Of a DNA stretch of 64,000 nucleotides, positions 1-10,677 are shown piece after piece. Position numbers and translations under genes: made by a program. The DNA is from Lactarius indigo (Eukaryota; Basidiomycota; Agaricomycetes; Russulales; Russulaceae): positions 1,302,001-1,366,000 of the forward strand of contig JAFKAC010000003.1 in assembly GCA_025766275.1 (NCBI GenBank), written 5' to 3'. Below the pieces are notes generated by a model. The model worked only from the letters and a program-made list of their open reading frames with translations, was not told the DNA's origin and searched no databases. Position 1 is the stretch's first letter. Every line of letters begins with the position of its first letter.

Positions 1-874
1 GTGCGAAAATTTGCCGGTCTTCGTTCGAGAACTACCTGAGATCACGATGACCTTGCAGTCGTGTCACTTTTGATCGTGAATTCAGACGGTTTTAAACCAA
101 CTGACTACGACACGGTGTTCAAAGCGGTCGGGCTGGATGCTCTATCGTATTCTCCTTCTTCAGCGACCACTTCTGTAGGGTCATGGCCTTCCCTTGGCTC
201 GTTGATAGACTCAGGCAAACGGTTGATTACATTCATGGACACTGGGGCAGATTTCACCTCTGTACCCTACATCATCGATGGTGCGTCCGGCCTGTTTTCA
301 TTCATCATTGGCAGACCAGCCGCCCACACTCCTACGTTAGAATTCACAAATGTGTGGGAGACCGCATTTGACGTGACAGACACCACATTTGACTGTAACG
401 TGAACCGGACAAAGGGAGATCCGAGTACGCAACTGTACTTGATCAATCATTTTCTGGACAAGATCGTCCTCGGGCAGCCTGCTCCTAACCCCGAGGCCGC
501 GAATGTTACGAATAGTGTGAGCGGAACGGGGTCATTAGGCTTACAAGTGCAGACCTGTGCTGCCGCAAACGGTCGGAACCCTAATTTCATGCTTGTTGAC
601 GTATGTGTCTTTGTTTGGATTTGCCAAGGCGACAGCTCACTCTATACAGTTCTACGAGTTTGGTGGCGGTAGCGTGTTCGAGGTTGCTGCCACTGCCAAT
701 GGCGTTACATATGACCCCGCAACGCCGGTACCCTCACCACTTACTTCAGGCACTGCAACAACATCTGCAACGTCCGTACCGAATGGCGCTGTGTTACACT
801 TCGGGACCGGGAATTTGGTTATCCCAGTAGTGATGTCCCTTGGTTTGCTGGTAGGATCATTAAGCGTTCTTTAA
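1..874 (+). CDS. PLC-like phosphodiesterase, 3' part
   Basis: C-terminal part of a secreted or surface PLC-like phosphodiesterase (TIM-barrel, PI-PLC X-like family common in fungi). The 5' end lies outside the window. Readable exons are about 59..600 and 650..874, with a 49-nt intron (GTATGT...ACAG) at 601-649. The first visible exon probably starts after the acceptor ending at 58, because an in-frame stop lies at 37-39. Visible family features are the strand motif VSLLIVNSDGF, the block LITFMDTGADF, the repeated aromatic positions before FNCN-like Cys residues and a conserved NFMLVDFYE joined across the intron. The C-terminus is Ser/Thr-rich and ends in a hydrophobic tail (GNLVIPVVMSLGLLVGS), which suggests a GPI-anchor signal. 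The family assignment comes from sequence recognition. The substrate is unknown, because many fungal members lack proven PI-PLC activity. Confidence 0.7.
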
Positions 875-1092
875 AGCAAATTTACTCGATTCTTGACCCT
901 ATACATACGGACTGGCACTAATTCGGATCACATGTACATTCGTGACGAAAAGGACTATAAAGTAGGGTGGATCTCAGATTTAGTTGTTTTGTGGTGGCGT
1001 GACTGTGACCCAAGATAAGCAACGCGTGCAACTTTCTGGCCAAAAAGCAAAGCGCGTGAAGAAAAGCGAACCGGATTTGCAGCCAGAACCAG

Positions 1093-2341
1093 ATGAGTTT
1101 TCAAAATTTTCGCCTAGATGGAATATCCGTTCAGCCCGCCCAAACCCCATCTTATTCAACCCCAACCCCTGCCCCCGCCAGCAACATACAGAATGGCGGT
1201 GCTACGAGGAGCACCCAGCGAGGACCGTACGGCTCTGGCGACATGGACGATGGCTACACCCTAGTTTTCGAGAATATAGCAGCCTTCCAGGCCTGGAGGG
1301 CGAAGGAAGAAGAGGAAAAGGTGGTCGAGTTTGTCAAAGGGGATACCCACGGATCCAAGGCCGTGCCTCCCCGTTTCAAAGACCACGTCAAGCTAGTTTG
1401 CGCACGCCATTCAAGGAGCGCAAGGAAAAAGTACGTCAAGAAGTTCCCTGAGAGGGTACGAAAAGTACCCAGTCGCAAGGTCTGCCCAGTACATTTTGTG
1501 CTTTTTACAAACCCATTCTCACTTTTGGGACTAGCTGGAGGGCAGAGGCTGTCCGGCTTCGATCAGCTATAAGACCTATTTTGACACTTCTGAGGTCCGA
1601 GTATGTTGTATGTGTACTTGCTTTGCCTCCATCCACCCTCTACGATTCCTCGCCGAGCGCTGAACACTCGCAGATATGTCGCAACACTCTCACGAAATCG
1701 GATCCGCGAATCTACCGTTTACCAGCCGCGGTCGGCGCGCTCAGGCCGCCTCCAAGTCAACACTGGCGAGTCCCCATCCCACTACACCTCAGGCGACCAC
1801 CGCAGTCCCATCCCAAGCTGGCGTTTCGGGAATCCCGCAATCAAATGGGTTAGCTGCTGCGCAACCTGTGCGTGCACAGCCAGACCCGCCGCTCGCCTTC
1901 TCCACACCGTATCCGCACTTCCCATCCATGACCATGCCGCTTCCTCAGGGCTTGGGCAGCGCTACACCCCTCCCCGTACCCACGTCTGCGTTGTCTGTAC
2001 CCATCTCTGCAGCGCAGGCGATCCCCGCGGGCGATCGCGGGCGGATGGAGCGCGAGCGCTGGGAACGCATGGACGTGCTCTATCAGAGCATCCGTAACAA
2101 TGCGAATCAGTTCGAGTACCCTGCTCCCAGCGTGGCGGCGCTCGAGAGCGTGCTCGTACGGATGTATTTCGAGAGCCCGATATCGGCGCCGCAGCATCCG
2201 CAGTCACACCCCGCCGGATATCCGGCAACCAATCCTCAATTAGCCCAGTTAGGCCCTCCGCAACAGCCAGAAAATATCGCCGCCGATGATGCGGATATGT
2301 CGGAGAGTGCAAGCGGGAGCGACGAAGATGAGGACGAGTAA
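1093..2341 (+). CDS. FAR1/WRKY-GCM1-like zinc-finger protein (uncharacterised)
   Basis: Three exons, join(1093..1479,1535..1607,1674..2341), 375 aa. The exon 2 donor at 1608 (GTATGT) was chosen over the one at 1601 because only it keeps the frame into the HSHEIG block. The N-terminal half holds a conserved basic domain: an aromatic/acidic helix (FQAWRAKEEEEK), then KAVPPRFKDHVKLVC, a Lys/Arg-rich linker and LEGRGCPASISYKTYF. The spacing Cys103-x31-Cys135-x22-His158-x-His160 has the C-C-H-H arrangement of FAR1/WRKY-GCM1 zinc folds, so DNA binding is inferred. The C-terminal half is Pro/Gln-rich low complexity and ends in an acidic tail (SGSDEDEDE). Related domains occur in fungal transcription factors and in MULE-type transposases. 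No transposase DDE domain follows here, so a domesticated regulator is likelier, but that is inference. Confidence 0.65.
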
Positions 2342-2480
2342 ACGAATGAGCAGTATCTCGCATACTGTAGTAGATGTAGCCAATAATAACGAGCATTAAT
2401 TGGGGCTTATACTTTTGTTACGTAATTTACTGGTGAAGGTGAGTTCATTCCCGAAATTTCAATGCACGTCCCGTACAGCG

Positions 2481-3730
2481 ATGTCCTCACTGCGCAACTC
2501 CCTTCATCGTCGGAACCACAAAGAACGATCGCAGCTCTCTCATCGCCAACGGTTTGGTATACTCGAAAAACACAAGGACTATGTACTCCGCGCTCGAGAC
2601 TACCATTCAAAACAGGATAGGATTCAACGTCTGCGGCAAAAGGCTGCTGACAGGAACAAAGATGAATTTTACTTTGGGATGAATAGACAGAGGACCCAGG
2701 TATTTGACTGCTGTGTGTGCTACGGCAGCATGGATGCTGACATTCGGTACGCGGATAGGAAGGTGTGCACATACAAGATCGGGGGAATGCTAGCCTTCCG
2801 GTGGATATGGTGAAAATACTCAAGACTCAAGATGAGAACTACGTAAGGACGATGCGAGCAGCTGGTCTGAAGGTGCGCCCCTTGTAGTTCCCATCTCAAG
2901 CGAATCTTCTCACCGCGGTGTAGAAAATTGAGAAGCTCAAAGACCAGTTGAGCGCTCTCGCAGACCTCTTTGTGTCGGGCACCGAGGACAACGCGCATGA
3001 ATCTGACAATGACGATGACACGGGGCTTGATGAAGATGAACTAGAGATTCTCAAGGACGCGGGCATTATCGCGAGATCGTCAAAGACACGTAAGCGGGGG
3101 CCATCACGACACCTGGCGAAACATATTCTGTTTGTCGAGAATGAGGAAGAAGGTATGCATAGGTAATTTTACTGGCTTGAATGGATACCTCATTTTCCGC
3201 AGCACGACGATACGCAACGAATCAAATCACTCAAACGGTGTCTCCATCTCGCTCTGAGAGCGACCATATTGCTAGTGCTGGTGACTTGGGTTGGCAAAAA
3301 CCTGAAAGAAATAGGAAGAGAAAGAAGGACATTGTTGCAAAGACTATTAACGCAACAGTTGACTCTGCGGCGTCAGAGAGAAGCGAGGCAGCCAAGGTGC
3401 GCATTCCTTCCTTCTCCAACTGACATTCATGTATTCATGGGAGAAAAGACACACCGAATGCGCCTGTTAAAGGAGCTATCTGCGCGCTTACACCGTGATC
3501 GTATGCTGCGGTATACAGAGCGTGAACTAGAGATGCAAAGGTTGCTGATGGGTAAGGGTCGCTCTAAGAAGTTGAAAGGAGTGGAGAGGATAGACGAGGC
3601 GAAGGAAGAGTCTGAGGACGAGGACGCTGAGGATGCAGGGAAGGGGCGACGGTCAAGGACTCGAAGGGGCGTAGACGATAAAGCGTACAAGCCACGAGTG
3701 TACAAATGGCGTGCAGAGCGGAAAAGGTAA
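2481..3730 (+). CDS. UTP11: U3 snoRNP-associated protein UTP11
   Basis: Five exons, join(2481..2699,2759..2872,2924..3152,3203..3396,3449..3730), 345 aa. UTP11 is a subunit of the SSU processome, which cleaves pre-rRNA for the 40S subunit in the nucleolus. The N-terminus is diagnostic: [18 protein letters not shown], then [32 protein letters not shown] and GVHIQDRGN. The C-terminal block [15 protein letters not shown], the MQRLLMGKG stretch and the basic end [14 protein letters not shown] are also typical. An acidic region (residues about 120-160) and a variable basic stretch in exon 4 separate the two conserved ends. All four introns are 50-60 nt with GT..AG ends. The length is slightly above that of the yeast protein because of the middle insert. 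The start is the ATG at 2481, since the upstream in-frame sequence shows no conservation. Confidence 0.93.
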
Positions 3731-3802
3731 CCCGTGTGACGTCATGTGAGTAACCGGGAAGGATGGGCCGGTTATACCGAGTGAGATTGGGACCGTTCAG
3801 CC

Positions 3803-5746
3803 ATGTCGACCAGTGCGTTCAGCCTTGCAAAGCACGCCGCAGCAGCTTTCTCTAAAGACAAACCCCGCGTGCGTTGATCTACTTTGGTTCAGCGACTTGT
3901 CGCTTACCGTAACAGTCCTCAATCACTGAATGGGTTGACATTCTTACTTCACCTAGCTATGCTGATGAGGTTTACGACGGGTGCTTATTCTCCTTATTCT
4001 CCGACCACCATCCACCACTCATCCTATTTGCAAAGTATCCCAGAGTTGATTGAATCCATCGGTCTACAGGCTTCTGGGTCAGTTCTCTCCCTTCCGCTTC
4101 ACAACTCCTGCTTTGACTACAGTTGCAGCCCTGCGGAGGCATCAAGAGCCATCAGGAAAAAGATAAAGCATGGTAACAGTCATCAGCAGTATCGCGCTCT
4201 TGTGGTATGATTAAGTTCAACATAAGATCCATTCCTTTGTCATTACCATGATTGATTCACAGATCCTAAATGCACTCGTCGAGAACTCTGGCCAGAAATT
4301 CCAGAGTGCGCTTTCACCATTTACTTTCTCCCGTCATCGCGTCTCAGACATCAATCAGGCACCTTTGCCGATGGGCAACTGACGGATGCGTTGAAGAACC
4401 TTGCAACTGACCCCACCACAGATCCTAAAGTGAAGAAGAAAGTCTTGGCCGTCTTAGCTTCTTGGAGCAGGCAGTTCAAGGACGATCGAAGTGCCGCTAC
4501 TATCGCCGGCCTCTATCGGCAAGTCAAACCCGCAGAGCCGCCCCGTAGGTCTGCGGTTGAGCGGGAGCAACTGGCAGAGCGCGAACGCGAAGCTGAGCAG
4601 AAGCGGAAAGAGAAGAAAGAGACGAAGCGGAAGGCGAAGGAAGAGCGGCTGAAACTTGAAGAAGAGGCGCGTAAGAAGAAGGCCGCTCCTTGGACCACTC
4701 CCAGAACTACCAATACAGCCCGGAAACCATTCGATTTTGAACAGGTTGGTTTTTCGTGTAGCACTTGTTGCTGCATTCGGCGCCCTGACTCCTGTCATGT
4801 ACAGGAAAAGGCTCAAGTCCTAACAACTATCGCGAGTGCATCGTCCGCTGCTAATAACTTGGCGAACGCGATCACCGTTGGTCCCACCATAACCCCTCCA
4901 AGCTAATTGGTTTATTCATACACGATCGAAGCTCGTCAACACTGAAAACGACAGCCTTCTGACAAACGAGCGCGTCCAAGAGTGCCTGCTCAAGGCGAAG
5001 CAATCTCGCAAAACAATAGTTCGATATATTCAAGTAAGTGACCGCCAAGGTACACCAATCCTATTGTCTCACTCGTTCTCCAGTTGGTGGAAGATGAGGA
5101 GATTATTGGAACGCTCATTGAAACGAACGATCGTATTATTACCGCATTAGAAAGCTACAGCAAGGTGAGACATCACAGTAGGCCCCTTACATATCACCCA
5201 ATTGACATTGTCAGCTCTCCAAACCGAATGTCTCAGAACAAGATGTCGAAGAGGTTCGACAGGGTCTAGAGGCCGCTGACATAGCTGGTTCTGAAATCCA
5301 GAAATTACAAGATAAGCAACGCGCTGCGGTCCAGCGGGCGGTACGTCGGTACTCTCGAACAGAGGATGACCCCTTGGGGTCTGCCTCTGTTCATCCCCGA
5401 TCTGCATGACCTGAGCTTCGGGGCACTCGGCCCCGAGCAGCGGTGCGCTGGACTTTCCATCTTGCGCGGTCTCCCACATCTAAACCATCTTAACAGGAAT
5501 TTACAACCGCCAATCCGGCCAACGACACATTCGTCAGACGACGACCAGATCTACCGCGGTGGCTCGCTCTCCGATTTCAGTGACTACGAGTCATCTGATG
5601 AGGAGATACACCGACGTCCTGGACCGTCGTCGGACTTGCACCCACGCAAAGCGTACGTGCATGTATCGGACGACGGGGGTGATAACGACAAGAACGCAGG
5701 ACGGCATAGCATTGAGGACCCGTTCGCAGATCCATTCGCTGATTGA
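3803..5746 (+). CDS. LSB5: VHS-GAT domain protein, LSB5-like
   Basis: Best model is join(3803..3868,3916..3980,4036..4077,4129..4204,4263..4305,4359..4744,4805..4876,4932..5033,5084..5164,5215..5378,5416..5442,5497..5746), 457 aa. Lsb5 links ubiquitinated cargo and actin regulators in endocytic and endosomal traffic. An N-terminal VHS domain (residues about 20-160: ITEWVDILTSPSY, ASRAIRKKIKHG, LVENSGQKFQ, FADGQLTDALKNL) is followed by a Lys/Glu-rich coiled coil and a GAT domain (NTENDSLLTNERV to EEVRQGLEAADIAG). The tail is acidic (SLSDFSDYESSDEE) and ends in DPFADPFAD, an adaptor-binding type motif. The frame between 5379 and 5415 is kept only if a 37-nt intron is assumed. Otherwise there is a one-base shift there. 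The last ~110 nt of the CDS recur in diverged form near 10.4 kb. Confidence 0.8.
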
Positions 5747-5942
5747 TGAAGGCTACGAGTCACAAGGGGATACCCTTATCACAGATGAGGGTCTAGAAGA
5801 AATTATTCGATCTTAAGGCGTTCGATATTAGTAAATGCTTACACGCCATGTATGATGCACACCCATGTCTTATATTTCACTGAAGCGTACGATCTCTCTA
5901 CTGTATGCACATCTGTGGCCAACAGGATTCCCACGACCGCCT
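5650..5942. repeat. Left copy of a ~290-bp duplicated segment
   Basis: This stretch covers the last codons of the LSB5-like gene, its 3' flank and a short piece that resembles the tail of the mitochondrial SerRS gene on the minus strand. It aligns by eye with 10384-10677: shared blocks include GAGGGTCTAGAAGAAATTAT and GAAGCGTACGATCTCTCTAC. It differs by scattered substitutions and by indels (12 nt near 5725, about 26 nt near 5925). On the minus strand it lacks the piece that would encode the VALKPFW part of SerRS. Confidence 0.85.
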
Positions 5943-7908
5943 CGACAGCGCTGTAAGGCAGGCGGCCAGCTGTCCCATGCATTGCCTGTGTCGTCGCCTC
6001 GGCTGATCGTTTTAATGTCGCGCTTTCTGTCTCAGGCACAGGCGCCCATTATTTTCTTAATTCTCCTTACTACTTTCTAATCTTTCTTCGAATTCATAGT
6101 GCACATCATCGTTATCACCGGCGCTGTTCCGCCTTTACTCACCGACTTCCCTACGTTTACTGTGACTCGTGTTTACTACCTCGTGTTGGTCCTTGTATCT
6201 TTCGTCGATTGACTCCTACTTTTCGTTTACCTTTCCCCCACTCTCACTGTTTCCTCTCACAAGTTTCGACTTCTTAAATACTAACTGCGTGTATTCAAGC
6301 GCTCTCGGTTTCTCGTTCAGTCAGTAGGTCGAATTCCCTGTTCTCGCTTTCTTTGACTTTTGTGTGACTTTGACAATTCCTCAGGTCAGGTCTAAGACAA
6401 AGACACCCCACGTTTCGTCTTATTCACGCTTCGCCTTCCTCATACCCTCAAGATCGACTCTCATCTCTAATATCGATTTTGTTCTGCTAACTCTTCTATC
6501 CCTTATCTAGGGGTTTCTTCGTGATTGTCTTATCGGCTCTCACGAAGAGTTCGTGTACTCAGCTTTCCCCTAACTCTTCGACTCGTACGACTTCGTGCGC
6601 GTACCTTTGTGCGCTCCTATAACTCCTCGAACAACTCTCGACCTCTCGTGTGACCTCCTCTTTCCGATTTTCCCTTCTCCCTTCCTCGTCTCCCAACGCG
6701 CCCGACTTCCTCTCTCGCGTCTCGACTTAGGCTCTCTAGAACTAGCTCGTCCCTGGTTGATCACCCTTCAATTCCTCAACCCCTCTCGTGCCCACACTTT
6801 TCCCCCGACTACTAACGCACGCCCTCGTGGAGCGCATCGTAGATACGGGCGTCAATTACTTCACGGTCCACTACTACACACGCCACATGCGCGCACGCAA
6901 TCGTGGCGCTCATTCGCCGCCTTAAGGAGATCGTCGACTTTGTTGAGGCCTCGGGCGCGATATCAGGGTCATAGGGAACTGGCGACTACGTCGGTTCCGA
7001 GGATGCGTGCCAATGCTCACGATTACCCCGCCTGTCCTCCTCGCAACTGACGATATCGTATCCTCGCCACCGTCGACATCGCAGCCATCGTCCAGGTCCT
7101 GCGAGGAGACAGGACGCCACCGGGGTGGCGCGGAAATTTCGACCCCGCGGTCACCCATAACGTTCCATGACTCTCTGCCAGCGAACATCCGATCCTCGCC
7201 CCCGCTTACATTTTGAAGCAGGACCCGGGGACACCGACACTTCTCACTCTCTCGCCGAGACCGGAACCTGCATCCGCACCTAGTGCCGCTCTTCTAATGA
7301 AAATATAGACCGCTTGAACTTGAACTGCAGCCGTAGACACTGGCGCACAACCCCCGCAGATCAACCACAGAGAATCAGGATAAGCGCGATTGCTTATAAT
7401 CCCGCTACGGAAGACTGCTTGGCAAGTTGCTTCATCATCGACACCTCTTTCGGGGCTGAACACTTTGTTCATTACCGAGGAGGATCGTGACACCTCCGAC
7501 GCCAAAGCAGCCCGGGGCCACCTGTCAACGGTAATTAAAATGACGATCGCATCAGCAATTGCACGACCGAAGGCTTAGAACACAGCGTTTCTGTTAGTAA
7601 AGGCGCATCCGATATACGAACGAGCATCGTGCTGATTGCACCGCCGCAACGTAAGCCCAGATGGGAGGCACGCCAATATGAGGTAGTCCTACCTCGGTCG
7701 CCCACCTTTACGACAGCCTATTGTATTCTAGCTCATGTGAATACTGCATTAATATATCTGATTCCCACCGCATCTGCAAGGGTGTGCGAAGACGGATGCC
7801 AAAATTATTTCCAATTGCTTTTCTTGTGTTACAGTCTGGAAAGTCAGGCCCAATGGTAACAGGATAATGTACAGTAACGCTACTTGTTCAACCGCTCGCC
7901 ACTGACAC
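5943..7908. other. Gene-free stretch with a pyrimidine-rich block
   Basis: I see no convincing gene here. From about 6080 to 6830 the plus strand is strongly pyrimidine-rich and repeats short words such as CTCG, CGAC and CTTCG without exact periodicity. From 6830 to 7900 the sequence looks like ordinary unconstrained DNA, with only short open frames that resemble no family. It forms the left part of the insertion bracketed by the two duplicated segments. Confidence 0.5.
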
Positions 7909-10065
7909 TCACAACCGCATTCCAGTCAGGGAAATTCCTAATTTTTCCAAGGTGATTGTACCCCACTTGAATGAATTCCGTGTAGGCTTCTCTACAGCGC
8001 TTGTTAAGTTCATCCGAAATCCTTTGCTGGGAGTTGATATCCGATTAGCACGTCGAGACGTCTCAGAAATTTCCACCCACTTCCGGATGAGGTCACCGAA
8101 AACAATGTCCTTCCAGTATCTCATCTTGTGTTCCCTGGTAAGAACTTCAGAAACGAGACTGCTAGAAAGTGTATGCCCAATGCGGTGGATTATCGAGGTT
8201 TCGTTGGTTATATTTGCGAACTTTTTAAGTATGTGGACGAGCGACCACACGAGAACCCATAGAAAAGATTCGAGATCGCCAATTGCCGTGTGCAGAGCAG
8301 GAAGTCCTGTAGACCAGTTCTGAAGAAGGTGCGTGGACATAAAAGGTAGCGTTCCCTGTAATATACAACACAGTTAGGGACACGATCCGAAGTGCGGTGG
8401 TGTGCGACAAACTGATCGTTCCGGCGACGGGGTCCTTGCATACTCATCCCACTTAATTGCATGGTCACCGTCGATGAGAAACCCACGGCATAGACTGAGA
8501 TTTACGTCTTCGATAAGCACGTGGCGAAGGCTATAAAACATATCCAAGTATGAGAAGAATGTACATCGACACGATGTCGTACCTACAGATTCATGGAGTG
8601 ACCCTCGGGGCGGTGGATTGGCTCCCGTAGGCGGAGAATATTTCCGCTACTGATGTCCCTGGGGAGGACGCCAACAAGAAACAAATTGTAGTGACCTAAG
8701 ATAGGGAGCAGTGTGAGATCAAATAAAGTGGCGGTAGAATCCTAATCACCGATCATCGAATGAAGGATTGTTTCCATGAGCTCAGCTGGCGTCGGTATGC
8801 CGGCCTCTGTATCTGAGAAATCCAGAAGCGGCAGACCCTCAAGACCCATCGCGGTGCAATGCAAGTATCTGATCTCAGGGGTCCGAGTATCGTCCACACT
8901 GTCATCGCCAAGTCCGAAAAACGCGCAGTCCGAGAAGTGATGCGCTGTGCAGCCGAAGGATTCATTTGAAGTGCAAATGTGGTATCCAAGGATGTCGACG
9001 ATTCTGAATTGGCCCAAGAAACCAGAGAACAAGGTGCCTTCCGAAGGGCGTTCCTCTGTCTGATATGACAGTTTATATACCACCTTCTCGGGCAGTCGAT
9101 GCACCCCATGAGCGAGCTTCAGCTCCCGGGATCGCAGATGAGCCGGGTTTTTTTAGGCACCTGTAGTTCATACTGAGGTGTAAGTCGGACGTGTACAAGT
9201 CAAAATGAAAATTCCGCACGTTTTAGACTGTACACAGCCGTCGAACGGCCGCGAATGGTGTTGCGCTGGCTGATTATACGCACAATATCATAGTCATAGT
9301 TGTTGAGGCGATACAGACTTCTCAACGCGAGTCAAATCTAGACCAAATGCCTCTTCGTCTTGAATCGACAGGATTCCAACCATGTGTTCGACGACTCCCT
9401 GGAACTCTTCTTCTTTATCGAGATGTAGTTCAGGAGAGAAAGATACGCCAGAGCGGTGGAAACAGAAAAAACGTAGCGCCAGCGCTCTGTGGCTAAAGGA
9501 AATGGCAATGGAAAATGATCGTCTTCGATCAAGTGAGAGGTGTACAACGAGCGTATGTCGCCAATTTATTGACCACCTTAATTTGTTGGGCCTTGACTTC
9601 AACGATTACAGCGGCATCATTCCAGGAAACTTTCGACTCATTAGACGCGCATGATTGAAGAAGCCCCGAAATTCCAGGCTTCAAAGGCTCCTCTAATTTG
9701 TCTTCCATCTCGATGCCATGAGGATAAAGGTGAAGATTTTGACCTTTGAGGTAGCTCAGACGATCAAGGCAAATATTGGCAGCGCCGACAATGATATTAA
9801 GGAGGTGTGTGAGAGGTTTGTATGACTTGCTCTCCGTCTTGAAACCACGGGGTGGGAGTTGCGGAACCTCTTCAGTCGACTCCCTGTCACCGAACAAAGT
9901 CGTATAGGTGACATTGTGAAGGTGATCAAAAACCTTCTGAACGTCGTCCGGGTCAGCTTGCAAGGAGGCTCCTCGAGAGGTTAGATCAACGGAGAATGTG
10001 GCACTCTTGAGTTCTTGAAAGGAACTAGTGGGTGTAGATGCAGTACTTTGTTGATGGCTCGACAT
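7909..10065 (-). pseudogene. FunK1-type fungal protein kinase, frameshifted
   Basis: A recognisable FunK1 (fungal-type protein kinase) gene. Clear pieces are exons at 10065..~9545, ~9540..9300, ~9300..9234, 9172..8750, 8695..8587, 8530..8413 and 8355..7909; the last joins (introns 8696-8749, 8531-8586, 8356-8412) keep frame. Family motifs are VIVEVKAQ and NKLATYARC (N-terminal FunK1 module), FHRSGVSFSPELHL, GLDLTRVEKS, IISQRNTIRGRST, then the kinase part with RDISSGNIL (catalytic loop), GFLIDGDHA (metal-binding Asp) and GTLPFMSTHLL. Two single-base frame changes (about 9528-9545 and about 9300) interrupt the N-terminal half, and the catalytic HRD reads PRD. I infer a decaying or already inactive kinase, although the 3' half is still open. 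Intron placement between 9172 and 9234 is uncertain. Confidence 0.6.
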
Positions 10066-10641
10066 TTACTGACTGCCACTGCCACTTGAACTGCCAGTGA
10101 AAGAAATTTAAGTGGTCATGTGATTTAGTCCGGAGATTTCTTCGCAGGGAAACAAGGCGAGTAGATGTGGCACCGATGACGTCATAGAGGAACGACGTAA
10201 GTATAGCAACAGGACTGAGAGGTGCGCAACAGTAACAAAGTACGATGTTGACGTAGCAATGTGGCGACCAGCGATCCCTTAATCATCGGCTTCCTTAACA
10301 CTACAACCGGCGAGTATTGATTTTGCCTGCTCTTCGGTTGGCGCCGCTGCCTCGATACTTTGCAAATACTTAAGGTGCACTGCCCCACGACGCACCAATC
10401 CTTGTAACGGGGGAATAGTGATAAGAATGCAGGACGGTATATCTTGAAGATCCGTTCGCTGATTAATGGAGGCTACGAAGGGGATACCCTCATCACGGAT
10501 GAGGGTCTAGAAGAAATTATTCGATCTTGGGCGTTCGATATTAGTAAATGCTTACAGCTGTAGGATGTCACAGCCATTGTACTACATCCCTTCCACTGAA
10601 GCGTACGATCTCTCTACTGTACATCTGCGGCCAAAATGGCT
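10066..10641. other. Intergenic DNA between FunK1 remnant and SerRS
   Basis: Apart from the duplicated segment beginning at about 10384 I see no gene or RNA feature here. The first 300 bases are AT-neutral and carry no long conserved frame. Confidence 0.5.
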
Positions 10642-10677
10642 TCAATGCAACAGGCAAACTGATTCCCACGACTTGGC
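10384..10677. repeat. Right copy of the ~290-bp duplicated segment
   Basis: Diverged partner of 5650-5942. Its left part corresponds to the end of the LSB5-like CDS, here reduced to one FAD-like unit with no gene attached. Its right part overlaps the 3' end of the SerRS gene, where the antisense reading [14 protein letters not shown] is still visible. The order, LSB5 tail then intergenic DNA then SerRS tail, is the same in both copies. Confidence 0.85.

Noticed and set aside
5943..10383. The inserted block as a DNA transposon or LTR element
   Set aside because: The flanking ~290-bp copies are gene tails, not inverted or long terminal repeats, and no transposase or gag/pol frame was seen.
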